DNA of 64,000 nt from Mucilaginibacter myungsuensis (GTDB lineage Bacteria > Bacteroidota > Bacteroidia > Sphingobacteriales > Sphingobacteriaceae): positions 248,001 to 312,000 of the forward strand of contig NZ_JADFFL010000006.1 in assembly GCF_015222005.1 (NCBI RefSeq), written 5' to 3'. Below the pieces are notes generated by a model. It made no database searches. It was given only the letters and a program-made list of their open reading frames with translations, and was not told the origin of the DNA. Each line of letters begins with the position of its first letter. Positions within the stretch are counted from its first letter, which is position 1. A program made the translations under genes and the position numbers. Below, in pieces: positions 44,071 through 53,727 of this stretch.

Positions 44071-44676
44071 ATGAAGGCAGCGTATACCAAACCTTTCATA
44101 GTAGCCGCTATCATTATTATTATCGACCAGGTCATTAAGACCTGGGTGCGCACGCATATGAATATAAACGAAGATATCCCGATCTTTGGTGATCGTGGTA
44201 TGCTGCATTATACCGAGAACAACGGTATGGCCTTTGGCTGGGAATTAGGCGGGGTTGGTGGTAAGTTAGCCTTGACTATTTTCAGGATCATCGCGGTGGC
44301 CGGCATAGGTTATGGTGTGGTTTACCTGATCAAGCATAAATATCACCGCGGGTTGGTGATGAATGTGGCTCTGATATTTGCCGGAGCCGTAGGTAACATT
44401 ATCGACTCGACATTTTACGGCATCATTTACCAGAACGAACCCCTTTTCCAAGGCCGTGTGGTAGATATGTTCTATTTCCCTATCATTAAAGGCCACTACC
44501 CTGATTGGTTCCCGTTTTGGAAAGGCGAGTATTTTGAGTTCTTCCAGCCGGTATTCAATTTTGCCGATGCGGCTATTTCGGTAGGTGTTATCGCAATACT
44601 GATCTGGCAGAAACGTTACTTTAAACAAGAGACCGTTGAGGAGAGCAATCTGAATAGCGAGGTTGTGGAGGAATAA
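44071..44676 (+). CDS. lspA: Lipoprotein signal peptidase II
   Basis: 201 residues, four membrane helices. The catalytic aspartates lie in GNIIDSTFYG and FNFADAAIS. A long loop between them (about 120-160) is longer than in E. coli, as usual in this phylum. It cuts prolipoproteins after lipidation. Third gene of the ileS operon. Confidence 0.95.
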   Translation: MKAAYTKPFIVAAIIIIIDQVIKTWVRTHMNINEDIPIFGDRGMLHYTENNGMAFGWELGGVGGKLALTIFRIIAVAGIGYGVVYLIKHKYHRGLVMNVALIFAGAVGNIIDSTFYGIIYQNEPLFQGRVVDMFYFPIIKGHYPDWFPFWKGEYFEFFQPVFNFADAAISVGVIAILIWQKRYFKQETVEESNLNSEVVEE

Positions 44677-44725
44677 GTAGAAAGTCTTTAGTTCTCGGTC
44701 GAAAGAAAAAAAATATATTACATTG

Positions 44726-44756
44726 AAGAGCCGCTTAATTGCGGCTTTTCTGTTTT
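44726..44756 (+). terminator. Terminator of the ileS-lspA operon
   Basis: AAGAGCCGC (44726-44734) pairs with GCGGCTTTT, then a T-rich tract. Confidence 0.8.
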
Positions 44757-44902
44757 TATCACTTTGCAGGACGATTTGTTCGATGTCAATTCCTTGATCA
44801 TAATATCATAAATAGTTAACAAAAATAGCGGCATTTTTGGCCGTTCCTGACCCGCTTTTTAGGGTCTGCCTAAACTCTCCCACAGATTTTGTTAACGCAA
44901 CT

Positions 44903-46210
44903 ATGAAAAAACAAATATCTATCGCTATACTGGCCTTATTGTTTGCAACAGGGCAGCTTATGGCTCAAACAGCCAAGCACGTAATTTTTGTGACCATCGA
45001 CGGCTTTCGTCCCGACTTCTATTTGGAAGACGGCTGGAAAACCCCTAACCTGCGCGCTATGATGAAAGACGGTGCTTATGCTAAAGGCGTCAACAGTGTA
45101 TTCCCGTCCATGACCTATCCCTCGCACACCACCATCGTTACCGGCGTGCAGCCTGTTAAGCACGGTGTGCATTACAATAACATGTTCACCCCGAATGGTG
45201 CACCACAGCAACCTTACTGGATGGATAGCTCCATCCATGTGCCCACCATTTGGAAAGCAGCCAAAGCAAAAGGCATGACCGTTGCTTCACTTTATTGGCC
45301 GGTATCTGCCAATTCTCCTTTAGATTATAATATTCCTGATATCGGCGGTTTAGGCGACGGTGTACGGGAGGAATATTCTTTGCCTAAAGGTTTTTACGCC
45401 GAGGTAAAGAAAGAAGTATTTGGCGGTGTAGATAAGATAGATCATGGCAAAAATCAGAACATCGCCAAGATCGCTGCCTACATCATCAAAAGGAGCAAAC
45501 CTGAATTGATGACCATCCACGTATTCTCGGTAGATGGCGCGGCCCACTCGGTAGGCCGTAACGGTGAGCGGGTGCAGGAAGCCGTTGCCGATGCCGATGA
45601 AGCGGTTGGTATCGTCATCAACGCGCTAAAAGAAGCCGGTATTTACGACAGCACCGTACTCATGATCGGCGGCGACCACGGTTTTTACGACGTTAAAAAG
45701 TCGATATCACCTAACGTATGGTTGAAAGAGGTCGGCCTGATTACCGACCTGAAGACCGGTGATTGGAAAGCACAGTTCAACACCGTAGGCGGCTCTGCAT
45801 ACTTGTACTTAAAAGACCCCACCGATAAAGCTACTGTCGATAAAGTGAAAGCCCTATTGGCTGCGCAGTCCGATAGTGTAAAACAATACTTCCGACTGAT
45901 CAGCAAAGAGCAAATGACCAAGGGAGGTTACAATCCCAACGTAGCCTTCGCGCTTACCGCCGAGCACGACGCATCTTTTGGTAATGCAAGCACCGGCGCG
46001 GCATTAAAACCGGGCAAAGGTGGTTCACACGGTCACTTCCCCGATACCAAAAACATCCGCACAGGATTGGTGTTAAGCGGTCCGGGCATCCGTAAAGGTG
46101 CCGTGATAGACGAGATGGACCTGCGCGATATGACACCGATCATCGTCAAACTGCTGGGCATCCCATTTGGTACAGTAGATGGCAAGATACCTGCGGGATT
46201 GTTGAGATAA
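44903..46210 (+). CDS. Exported ENPP-like phosphodiesterase/pyrophosphatase
   Basis: 435 residues from the ATG at 44903; the TTG at 44837 lies before the likely transcript. Signal peptide MKKQISIAILALLFATGQLMA. Metal and catalytic residues: Asp33 in TIDGFRPD, nucleophile Thr71 in FPSMTYPSHTT, GGDHGF, and SHGHFPD. The family cleaves nucleotide pyrophosphates or phosphodiesters in the periplasm. Single gene. Confidence 0.93.
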   Translation: MKKQISIAILALLFATGQLMAQTAKHVIFVTIDGFRPDFYLEDGWKTPNLRAMMKDGAYAKGVNSVFPSMTYPSHTTIVTGVQPVKHGVHYNNMFTPNGAPQQPYWMDSSIHVPTIWKAAKAKGMTVASLYWPVSANSPLDYNIPDIGGLGDGVREEYSLPKGFYAEVKKEVFGGVDKIDHGKNQNIAKIAAYIIKRSKPELMTIHVFSVDGAAHSVGRNGERVQEAVADADEAVGIVINALKEAGIYDSTVLMIGGDHGFYDVKKSISPNVWLKEVGLITDLKTGDWKAQFNTVGGSAYLYLKDPTDKATVDKVKALLAAQSDSVKQYFRLISKEQMTKGGYNPNVAFALTAEHDASFGNASTGAALKPGKGGSHGHFPDTKNIRTGLVLSGPGIRKGAVIDEMDLRDMTPIIVKLLGIPFGTVDGKIPAGLLR

Positions 46211-46290
46211 CAGATCGGAAATATTTACTTAGCGGACGGCGCATTTGGATTATTACTGGTGAGCCGTCTTGTTTTATTGTCGGCATTTCT

Positions 46291-46298
46291 TATATTTG
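46291..46298 (+). promoter_or_regulatory. Intact promoter of the dead toxin-antitoxin pair
   Basis: TATATTTG is an exact -7 box, 6 bases before the antitoxin ATG (46304); a TTTTATTG lies about 20 bases upstream. Confidence 0.5.
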
Positions 46299-46303
46299 AT
46301 AGT

Positions 46304-46514
46304 ATGGAAACGCTAACGATACATACTGAGGACGCCGAAAAAATGCAAACGGTGAAAGCTGTATTGAAAGCTTTGGATGTCCAGTTCGAGACTGAGGTAA
46401 TACCAATTGCCTTCGCATGTGTTGGAAAGCGTTAAAGTTAGCATAGCGCAATTCGAAAGAGGCGAAACCATTTCTTAAGAAGAATTTAAAGCAAAGCATC
46501 TTTTCAAAAGATGA
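46304..46514 (+). pseudogene. Broken antitoxin (DUF2683/RelB-like)
   Basis: Opens METLTIHTEDAEKMQTVKAVLKALDVQFETE, as in Bacteroidota RelE-partner antitoxins, but then shifts frame near 46400, where the original frame ends at 46435. The expected C-terminus (VLESVKVSIAQFERGETIS, EEFKAKHLFKR) is found in another frame with an in-frame TAA between the two halves. Its end overlaps the toxin start by four bases, the usual arrangement. Confidence 0.78.
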
Positions 46515-46805
46515 TCTTTGATATACGCTTTACTCCTGAGGCGGAAGAAACCTATCAGGTTTGATCTGATCAACTTTATTCCAGATGGGGCAAGAAGTTA
46601 GTTAACCAAATGGATACCCGGATATCCAAATGTCTTTGATATCATTTCACACGACCCATACATGTATCCCATCGATCAAGACTCGCTTGATCTTAGAAAG
46701 TGTGTGCTCCACAAAAATTACTCGATGTATTACCGGGTATATCAAAGTTCGATACATATCGTAATGTTTTGGGACAATCGCCAAGATCCGCTATTCGATA
46801 TCTAA
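46511..46805 (+). pseudogene. Broken RelE/ParE-type toxin
   Basis: MIFDIRFTPEAEETYQV, then a TGA, then SDQLYSRWGKKLVNQMDTRISKCL, then a one-base insertion in a TTT run, then DIISHDPYMYPIDQ..VMFWDNRQDPLF. The order matches the whole toxin family. One nonsense and one frameshift mutation mean it cannot be made. With the dead antitoxin this is a decayed plasmid-stabilisation module. The bases 46806-46989 have only a hairpin (46934-46967). Confidence 0.8.
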
Positions 46806-46989
46806 ATTTCTTCTCTGGGCCCTAAAAATAGGGTGAAAACACGGTATAATTCAAGGGTGGGATCGTTGTATTTTTACATCAGATCAGTTACTGAACCGGA
46901 AAGAAATTTTTCCTCAACCTCCTCACCTTTCCTTTTGCCGGTCCGTGGTGGCTACTACAGACCGGCAATTAGGACTGAATCTTTAAAAA

Positions 46990-48180
46990 CTATCCGGGGA
47001 AACTGAATTTACCCATCAATACGGCTGGGTTCCCGCCGATCGTCATCGGTTCACCAACTAAGGCTTCGTTACCTAATAGGGCAAATAATATTGCTTCTTT
47101 AGCATCCGGGTCAACGCCTAAATAATTGCTGTCGCTAATGGTGGCTTGCGGTAGCAGTTTAGTAAGGCCGTCGACTACAAATTTATTCTTCGCACCACCA
47201 CCGCTGATCAGGATGCGGGTCAAGGTCTCGGGTTGGCAATAGGTATTTATAAAGTCGACGATACTTTGCACGGTAAATTGACTTAGCGTGGCGACGATAT
47301 CCTCTGCAGTTAGGTCAGTTGTGTTGGATGCTTGCCGGGCTTTTTCCAGATAAGCTAAACTGAACAACTCCGGTCCGGTGGTTTTGGGGGCGGGTTGGGC
47401 GAAGAATGATTCTTTAAGTAGGGCGTTCAGCAAGCTTTCATTTACTTGGCCCGATAGCGCGATTTTGGCGTCCTCGTCGTACGGTCTGTTAAAATATTGG
47501 CGGCAGGCAGCATCGATCATGGTATTACCCGGGCCGGTATCGCAACAAATGATCTCGGCGCCGTTAGCAGGCAGGTAAGTGAGGTTAGCGATCCCGCCGA
47601 TGTTGAGCAGGATGCGGTTCTCGGTAGGGTGGCTGCCGAAGATCACATCGCCATACAAAGCCAAAGGCGCGCCTTCTCCGCCTGCGGCGATATGTTTTTG
47701 ACGGAAATCGCTGATCGTGATGATGCCTGTTTTTACGGCGATGTGGTCGCCGTCTCCGATCTGTAAAGTTGCGTTAGGGTAGTTGGCTTGTCCGTGTAAA
47801 CGTTGGGGAGCGTGGTAAATGGTCTGCCCGTGGCTGGCGATGAAGTCTACATCAGCAGGCGCAACATTCCATTGCTGCAAAGCATCTAAGATCAGCTGTG
47901 CATGATAGATACCGATGTAGGCATTTATCATGCACAGCTTTTCCAGGTCAACCTGCTTTTTCGCAAAGAGTTGTATCACTTCGCCTTTAAAGGTATCATC
48001 ATACGCGATCGTGATGAAATGCAGTAAGTCGAATTTCGTTCCCAACCCATGCCTGCTGAAACGACAAAGCGCGATGTCCAGTCCGTCGAGCGATGTACCG
48101 GACATAAGGCCTATCGCCAAACGTTCTTCTTTTTGGGCGATGGTAAAAAGTTGCTGTAAATTTTTGTTCAATGCAGGCAT
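46990..48180 (-). CDS. anmK: Anhydro-N-acetylmuramic acid kinase
   Basis: 396 residues. GLMSGTSLDGLD (24-35) is the phosphate loop of the AnmK family, ASHGQTIYH (about 113) and GGIANLTYLP are further motifs. It phosphorylates and opens anhMurNAc from peptidoglycan recycling. Divergent from the nagB-lmbE gene, whose product acts further down the amino-sugar route. Confidence 0.95.
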   Translation of the reverse strand: MPALNKNLQQLFTIAQKEERLAIGLMSGTSLDGLDIALCRFSRHGLGTKFDLLHFITIAYDDTFKGEVIQLFAKKQVDLEKLCMINAYIGIYHAQLILDALQQWNVAPADVDFIASHGQTIYHAPQRLHGQANYPNATLQIGDGDHIAVKTGIITISDFRQKHIAAGGEGAPLALYGDVIFGSHPTENRILLNIGGIANLTYLPANGAEIICCDTGPGNTMIDAACRQYFNRPYDEDAKIALSGQVNESLLNALLKESFFAQPAPKTTGPELFSLAYLEKARQASNTTDLTAEDIVATLSQFTVQSIVDFINTYCQPETLTRILISGGGAKNKFVVDGLTKLLPQATISDSNYLGVDPDAKEAILFALLGNEALVGEPMTIGGNPAVLMGKFSFPG

Positions 48181-48339
48181 GTTAAAGGCGAATATACGGG
48201 GGCTTGTGTTAACGTTTAAATTTTATCGGTCCTATTTGGTTGTTAACTGATATATTTGCCGCTCCGAACTTTTAGTAATATTAATACACCAAGGTATGCG
48301 CCGGGGCAGCCATGGAGCACACTGTTCAAAGCAAAACTT

Positions 48340-48382
48340 TGTGCCCTTTGTGCCAACTCTTTGTGTACTTTGTGGTTAAATT
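48340..48382. repeat. CTTTGTG word repeat upstream of nagB
   Basis: ACTTTGTGC, CCTTTGTGC, CTCTTTGTGT and ACTTTGTGG follow one another before the ATG at 48395. It belongs to the same type of short-word intergenic repeats and may overlap the promoter. Confidence 0.6.
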
Positions 48383-48394
48383 TAAAACCCACCT

Positions 48395-50314
48395 ATGGCC
48401 AGATTAAATTTATTAGAGGAGACCCGGTACGAAAAATTAGCCGTAACCGTATATCCTGATCAGCAGACCGCATCTAAAAAAGTAGCAGCCCGTATTGCCG
48501 ATGTCATCCGCGGCAAGCAAGCATCAGGCGAAAAAGCCGTGCTTGGTTTGGCTACCGGTGTAACCCCGATACGTGTTTACAACGAGTTGGTGCGCCTGCA
48601 TAAAGAGGAAGGCCTGAGTTTTAAGAACGTCATCACCTTTAATCTGGACGAATACTATCCCATGAAGCCTGACGCGGCCCAAAGCTACGTCACCTTTATG
48701 TACGAGAATTTGTTCAGCCATATCGATATCGAAAAGGCTAATGTGCATATCCCGGATGGTACGCTTGCCGCCGATGATGTTGCCGAGTGGTGTTTAAATT
48801 ACGAAAAACAGATCGAAGCCCTTGGCGGGTTAGACCTGCAGATATTAGGTATCGGCCGTACCGGTCACATTGGTTTTAACGAGCCGGGTTCGGCACCAAA
48901 CTCGGGTACGCGTTTGGTTACCCTGGACGACCTGACCCGCGCCGATGCCGCCCGCGATTTTGGTGGTAAAGCTAATGTGCCAACCAAAGCCATTACTATG
49001 GGTGTAGGCACGATCTTTAAAGCCCGCGAGATCATCCTGATGGCCTGGAGCAAAAAGAAAGCCCCGATCATCAAGAAAGCCATCGAAGGCGAGATATCAG
49101 GCGAAGTTCCGGCTACTTATCTGCAACTGAGTGATAACGTAGAGTTTGTGCTGGATGAAGATGCCGCATCAGACCTGACCCGTTTTGATACGCCATGGTT
49201 GGTGAAAGACTGCATTTGGGACACGCAGCTGAAAAAGAAAGCAGTGATCTGGTTGGCTTGCGAATTAAAAAAACCGATCTTAAAACTGACCGAAGAGGAT
49301 TACAACACCCATGGCATGGCCCAGTTGGCTGTAGAGCAAGGCCCGGTCTACAATATCAACATCGATATATTTAACCAGATACAACATACCATTACCGGTT
49401 GGCCGGGTGGTAAGCCTGGTGCCGACGATAGTCAGCGCCCTGAGCGGATGGAACCTGCTAAAAAGCGCTCGATCGTTTTTTCGCCACACCCTGATGATGA
49501 TGTGATATCGATGGGCGGTACATTTATTCGCCTGGTAGATCAGGGGCATGATGTGCATGTGGCTTATCAAACATCGGGCAACACCGCGGTTTGGGATGAT
49601 GACGTGTTGCGTTACATGGAGTTCGCTATTGACTTTGAAGGCAGTATCGGTAAAGATAATTCGCAATTGAAGTCGATCTATGATGACATGCGCCAGTTCA
49701 TTGAGGCTAAGCAGCCAAATCAGATAGACACCAAAGAGATTCGTGATGTAAAGGGCTTCATCCGCAAGACCGAAGCCATCAGCGGTGCGCGTTATGCAGG
49801 TTTGCAGGATGACCATATCCACTTTATGGCCCTGCCATTTTACGAGACCGGCAAGACACAAAAGAACAGCGTAGGCGAGGAAGACATCCGCCTTACCATC
49901 GAATTACTACAAAAAGTAAAACCACAACAGATCTTTGCCGCCGGCGATTTTGCAGATCCGCATGGCACGCACGTGGTATGTTTCAATATCATCGTAGCCG
50001 CTTTAGAGCGCCTAAAGGCGACCGAAGATTGGGTAAATGACTGTTGGCTATGGATGTACCGCGGCGCATGGCACGAGTTTGAGACGCATGAGATAGAAAT
50101 GGCCGTACCGCTTTCGCCGCAAGAGGTTGTGCGCAAACGTAACGCCATCTTTAAACATCAGTCGCAAAAAGATCGTCCGGTATTCCCCGGTGATGATGCT
50201 CGCGAGTTTTGGGTACGTGCCGAGGATCGCAATAGGGAGACAGCTAAACGTTATGACGACTTAGGACTTGCCGAGTATGAAGCGATGGAAGCTTTTGTAA
50301 GGTATAAGTTTTAA
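48395..50314 (+). CDS. nagB: Glucosamine-6-phosphate deaminase fused to a LmbE/PIG-L domain
   Basis: 639 residues. The N-terminal NagB part (about 1-290) has FNLDEYY (Asp85) and GIGRTGHIGFNEPG (His158, Glu163). After a linker, residues about 355-639 are a LmbE-like deacetylase with SPHPDDD (365-369), a zinc site. The fusion may deacetylate GlcNAc-6-P-type substrates and then deaminate glucosamine-6-P to fructose-6-P. The two-step reading is inference; NagB with this C-terminal domain is common in Bacteroidota. Divergent from anmK. Confidence 0.93.
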   Translation: MARLNLLEETRYEKLAVTVYPDQQTASKKVAARIADVIRGKQASGEKAVLGLATGVTPIRVYNELVRLHKEEGLSFKNVITFNLDEYYPMKPDAAQSYVTFMYENLFSHIDIEKANVHIPDGTLAADDVAEWCLNYEKQIEALGGLDLQILGIGRTGHIGFNEPGSAPNSGTRLVTLDDLTRADAARDFGGKANVPTKAITMGVGTIFKAREIILMAWSKKKAPIIKKAIEGEISGEVPATYLQLSDNVEFVLDEDAASDLTRFDTPWLVKDCIWDTQLKKKAVIWLACELKKPILKLTEEDYNTHGMAQLAVEQGPVYNINIDIFNQIQHTITGWPGGKPGADDSQRPERMEPAKKRSIVFSPHPDDDVISMGGTFIRLVDQGHDVHVAYQTSGNTAVWDDDVLRYMEFAIDFEGSIGKDNSQLKSIYDDMRQFIEAKQPNQIDTKEIRDVKGFIRKTEAISGARYAGLQDDHIHFMALPFYETGKTQKNSVGEEDIRLTIELLQKVKPQQIFAAGDFADPHGTHVVCFNIIVAALERLKATEDWVNDCWLWMYRGAWHEFETHEIEMAVPLSPQEVVRKRNAIFKHQSQKDRPVFPGDDAREFWVRAEDRNRETAKRYDDLGLAEYEAMEAFVRYKF

Positions 50315-50363
50315 CTCATCGCCGCGTCGCTCATAGAAGCTCCCCTGCGATGACGACGAGCAT

Positions 50364-50408
50364 AATAAATAAGGCCGGAATGATGCTGTCATTCCGGCCT
50401 TATTTATT
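50364..50408. terminator. Bidirectional terminator, perfect 20-bp stem
   Basis: AATAAATAAGGCCGGAATGA (50364-50383) and TCATTCCGGCCTTATTTATT (50389-50408) with a 5-base loop. It separates convergent nagB and the two-component genes. Confidence 0.92.
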
Positions 50409-50445
50409 ACTCCTTGCGCCGATCTCTCTGCGCCTTGCACTAACC

Positions 50446-51135
50446 CTAATTCACCAGCAATTTATACCCCTTGCCATGCACGTTAATGATCTCTACCTTA
50501 GGGTCATCCTTTAAATACTTACGGATCTTGCTCAGGAAAACGTCCATACTACGGCCGTTAAAATAGTTATCGTCGTGCCAGATATTCAGCAGGGCTTCCT
50601 CGCGGGTCAGGACCTCATTCTTGCGCATGCAGAGCAGGCGTAACAGTTCGGCCTCTTTGGTAGATAGCTTTTGGGTATTACTGCCATCGCTGATCAGCTG
50701 ATTGGTCACATCAAAGTTGTATTTACCAATGATGAAGCTGGTTTGCTTTTCCTCTTCTTTTTTTTCAGTGATACTGCGTTTTAATAGAGCGTTTATCCGC
50801 AACAACAGTTCTTCTATCCGGAATGGCTTGGTGATGTAATCATCGCCGCCAAGGTTAAAAGCTTCGGTCTTGTCCTCTATCATCCCCTTAGCCGTAGCGA
50901 AGATGATCGGCACGGTCGGGTTCATCTTGCGAACCTCTTTACCCAGCGTAAAGCCGTCCTTTTTGGGCATCATCACATCCAGTATTAGGAGGTCGTAAGT
51001 TTGCTTGGTGAACTCGCGCAAACCTTCGTCGCCATCTTTACAAAGCACTACATCAAACTTACCTTTTAGTTGCAGGTAGTCCTGCAGTAAAAGGCCTAAA
51101 TTGGGGTCGTCCTCAACAAGTAATATTTTCTTCAT
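50446..51135 (-). CDS. OmpR/PhoB-type response regulator
   Basis: 229 residues. Receiver with Glu8, Asp9, phosphorylation site Asp53 (LLILDVMMP) and winged helix from about 125 (LSTKEAELLRLLCMRKNEVLTREEALLNIW). It starts 15 bases after the histidine kinase gene and is its partner. Similar pairs in Bacteroides are called RprY/RprX; targets here are unknown. Confidence 0.94.
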   Translation of the reverse strand: MKKILLVEDDPNLGLLLQDYLQLKGKFDVVLCKDGDEGLREFTKQTYDLLILDVMMPKKDGFTLGKEVRKMNPTVPIIFATAKGMIEDKTEAFNLGGDDYITKPFRIEELLLRINALLKRSITEKKEEEKQTSFIIGKYNFDVTNQLISDGSNTQKLSTKEAELLRLLCMRKNEVLTREEALLNIWHDDNYFNGRSMDVFLSKIRKYLKDDPKVEIINVHGKGYKLLVN

Positions 51136-51150
51136 TGGTTTGGTGTAGGT

Positions 51151-52920
51151 TTATACAACAGGGAATCTTAACTCAAATTCCGAGCCTTTATCTTTCTCTG
51201 ACTTTACGCTGATGGTGCCGTCCAGTCGTTTTACGATCGTGTTTACGTAACTTAAGCCCAGGCCAAAGCCTTTTACATCGTGCAGGTTACCGGTAGGGAT
51301 GCGGTAGAACTGCTCAAAGATACGCGCCTGCTCTTCGCGGCTCATACCAATACCTTTATCGGTCACAGTGATCACCAACGTATTACGGGTGAGCGATGTA
51401 GCCACTTTGATCTGCGGCGACTCTTTGCTATACTTCAACGCGTTATCTATCAGGTTGTAGATCACGTTACTAAAGTGCAGATCGTCAGCATTAACGGTGC
51501 TGTATTGGGCATCCAGTTGCAGGGTAACGTCGGCGTTATATTTCTGCAATTTAAGCTGCATGCTGTCCACAATGGCAGCAATGGTATCGTTCACCTCCAC
51601 CGGTTTAATGTCCAGCTTAAAGTCTTCTTTCTCTATCTTGGCAATGTTTAATACACGTTCAATATGACTGCCTAAACGGGCATTCTCCTCGTAGATCATG
51701 TTGGCTAAACGGGTAATGCGCTTAGGGTCGGCGGTAACCTCACTGTCTTTCAAAGCCTCGCTGGCGATCATGATGGTCGATACCGGGGTTTTGAACTCAT
51801 GGGTCATGTTGTTGATGAAGTCGGTCTTCATTTCCGATATCTTTTTCTGCTTCAGGATAGAAAAAATGGTGTACCCGAAGCAAAAGATCAGGATCATTAA
51901 CAGACCGGCCGATGTACCCAAACTGGCGCCCATATTACCTAAGATCAGCGAGCTTTTTGCAGGGAAAGCCAAACGTAACATACCCGGATCAGTTATCTCG
52001 TTGCGGACAAATATGCGGGTCTCGTAAGGCTTAGTATCGTTTTCGAACTCTGCTTTGGCCAAGCTGGTGTTATTAGCGTTAGAGAAGATCAGCGTATCAT
52101 TAGTGTAAGTTGATACCTCGTAAGTAAAAGGTAGTTCGATACCTTGGTTGCGCAGTTCGAAACGTAATAGCGAATCTATTAGCAATGGGTTGATCCGCTT
52201 CTTTAACGGCGCTTTGCTGGCTTGGAACTCCTCGGTCAGGTCATTAAAAATAGCTCGGCTCTTGGCATCTTCTAATGAGTCCTGCTCCAGTAGCTTTTTG
52301 ATAGTGACAAGTTTCTTTTCGCGGCTTTTACGCAGTTGATCGGCATCCCAAAAGGGGTTCTTTTGCTTCACGATTATGGATTGGCGGCCCAGGATGGGGT
52401 CCTCGTAATCATACTTGGCTGTGTCGTACTGCTGCATGTTCTTTTGCTGCATCAGCTCTAAAGGCGTATTTACAATAGCCACCATTTGCTGCTCGTGTAC
52501 GTTGCCATATTCGTCAACTACTTTTTCTACAAATCGCCTAACGGTCAAAGTGCCTTTGCTATCATCAGCCCTAAGTTCTTTGATCAAACGGTCGCGCAGT
52601 TTTTTTAAGCTATCACGAATGATCACCTTACGGTTCACAAAACGCTTTTCGCCGTCGGGGCTATTTAAGTCGATATTTACGGCATGGGCAACAACTTTGC
52701 GTTGCGAATCGAGGTATTTGGCGCGGTTCTTAAAAAATTGCACCTCATCGTGCTTATCCACACGTTCCACAACCTTTTTCATGGCATCGCTCACGCGGTT
52801 ATCGAACAGTTGCGATTGCAGTTGATAGGCTTGTGTTAAAAAATAAAGCTGCATGCCCATCACACCCAACAGCGCGAAGCCCATCAGCCCAATGATCAAA
52901 CCTATGCTTTTCTTTTTCAT
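51151..52920 (-). CDS. Membrane sensor histidine kinase
   Basis: 589 residues from the ATG at 52920; a TTG at 52932 would add four. Two membrane helices (about 8-28 and 325-350) enclose a large periplasmic sensor domain with many Lys/Asp. The H-box MTHEFKTPVSTI, N-box VIYNLIDNALKYS, and G-boxes DKGIGM and GFGLGLSY are all present. Signal unknown. Operon with the regulator. Confidence 0.94.
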   Translation of the reverse strand: MKKKSIGLIIGLMGFALLGVMGMQLYFLTQAYQLQSQLFDNRVSDAMKKVVERVDKHDEVQFFKNRAKYLDSQRKVVAHAVNIDLNSPDGEKRFVNRKVIIRDSLKKLRDRLIKELRADDSKGTLTVRRFVEKVVDEYGNVHEQQMVAIVNTPLELMQQKNMQQYDTAKYDYEDPILGRQSIIVKQKNPFWDADQLRKSREKKLVTIKKLLEQDSLEDAKSRAIFNDLTEEFQASKAPLKKRINPLLIDSLLRFELRNQGIELPFTYEVSTYTNDTLIFSNANNTSLAKAEFENDTKPYETRIFVRNEITDPGMLRLAFPAKSSLILGNMGASLGTSAGLLMILIFCFGYTIFSILKQKKISEMKTDFINNMTHEFKTPVSTIMIASEALKDSEVTADPKRITRLANMIYEENARLGSHIERVLNIAKIEKEDFKLDIKPVEVNDTIAAIVDSMQLKLQKYNADVTLQLDAQYSTVNADDLHFSNVIYNLIDNALKYSKESPQIKVATSLTRNTLVITVTDKGIGMSREEQARIFEQFYRIPTGNLHDVKGFGLGLSYVNTIVKRLDGTISVKSEKDKGSEFELRFPVV

Positions 52921-53040
52921 ACTATAACTCAAACAAAAATAGCTGTAATTAAACCAAGCCGGGATGCTTTAACATTTTTTAACAGTTATTTTAACATAAC
53001 AGCCTTTTACGTAGCTTAGTTGAAAGCAACACTTACCGTT

Positions 53041-53709
53041 TTGAGACACTTTAAATTCCTATTGGCCTGCGCGCTGATCATCATATCTATCCATGTGTCG
53101 GCTCAGCAAATGCCGCGTTATGTGAAGATAGCGACGCCCCTGGCTTACTGCATTGTCAAACTATCCGACCTGACGCCTGTCCACCGTGATAATTTTATCA
53201 AGTTAGCTAAAGCGGGTTACTTTGACAAGACCACCTTTAACCGTATCCTGAAAGGCTTTGTGATACAAGGCGGCGATCCCGACTTGCTGTACGAAAAAGG
53301 TAAAAAGCTGAATGCCCAGCAATTTTGGATCAAACCCGAGTTTGATACTACGCTATTCCACAAACGCGGAGTATTAGCCATGGGCCGCGATGTAAATCCC
53401 GGCAAAGAATCATTTACCACGCAGATCTATTTTGTGGATGGTAAGCTCTATAACGATACCCAGTTAGATGCCCTTGCCAAACGCCGTGGACGGCTGATCC
53501 CGCCTGCTCAACGCGAGGTTTATAAGACGATAGGCGGTACACCGTCGCTGGATGGGGACTACACCATTTTTGGCGAGATCGTAAAGAACATCGACTTTAT
53601 AGACAAAGTGACCGCCGTAAAAGTGAATAGAGAAGGCAACCCCGACGTGCCTGTCACCATGAAAGTGACCGTGCTAAATGATAAACAAGCAGCGGCGGAA
53701 CTGAAGTAG
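53041..53709 (+). CDS. Cyclophilin-type peptidyl-prolyl isomerase, exported
   Basis: Residues FNRILKGFVIQGGDP, AMGRDVNPGKESFTTQIYF and LDGDYTIFGEIV are the cyclophilin core. No ATG precedes the domain: a TTG at 53041 or 53020 gives the signal peptide (FKFLLACALIIISIHVSA). I choose 53041 because TAGCTTAG at 53012-53019 looks like the -7 box and would put the transcript start after 53020. About 222 residues. It speeds proline isomerisation in the periplasm. Confidence 0.88.
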   Translation: MRHFKFLLACALIIISIHVSAQQMPRYVKIATPLAYCIVKLSDLTPVHRDNFIKLAKAGYFDKTTFNRILKGFVIQGGDPDLLYEKGKKLNAQQFWIKPEFDTTLFHKRGVLAMGRDVNPGKESFTTQIYFVDGKLYNDTQLDALAKRRGRLIPPAQREVYKTIGGTPSLDGDYTIFGEIVKNIDFIDKVTAVKVNREGNPDVPVTMKVTVLNDKQAAAELK

Positions 53710-53727
53710 ATCAGCTATAAAGGATGT

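Noticed and set aside
46934..46967. Hairpin TTGCCGGTC/GACCGGCAA as terminator of anmK
   Set aside because: No T-run on either strand follows it; it is kept only as a hairpin.
49280..49861. 193-residue minus-strand frame
   Set aside because: Shadow of the NagB-LmbE gene.
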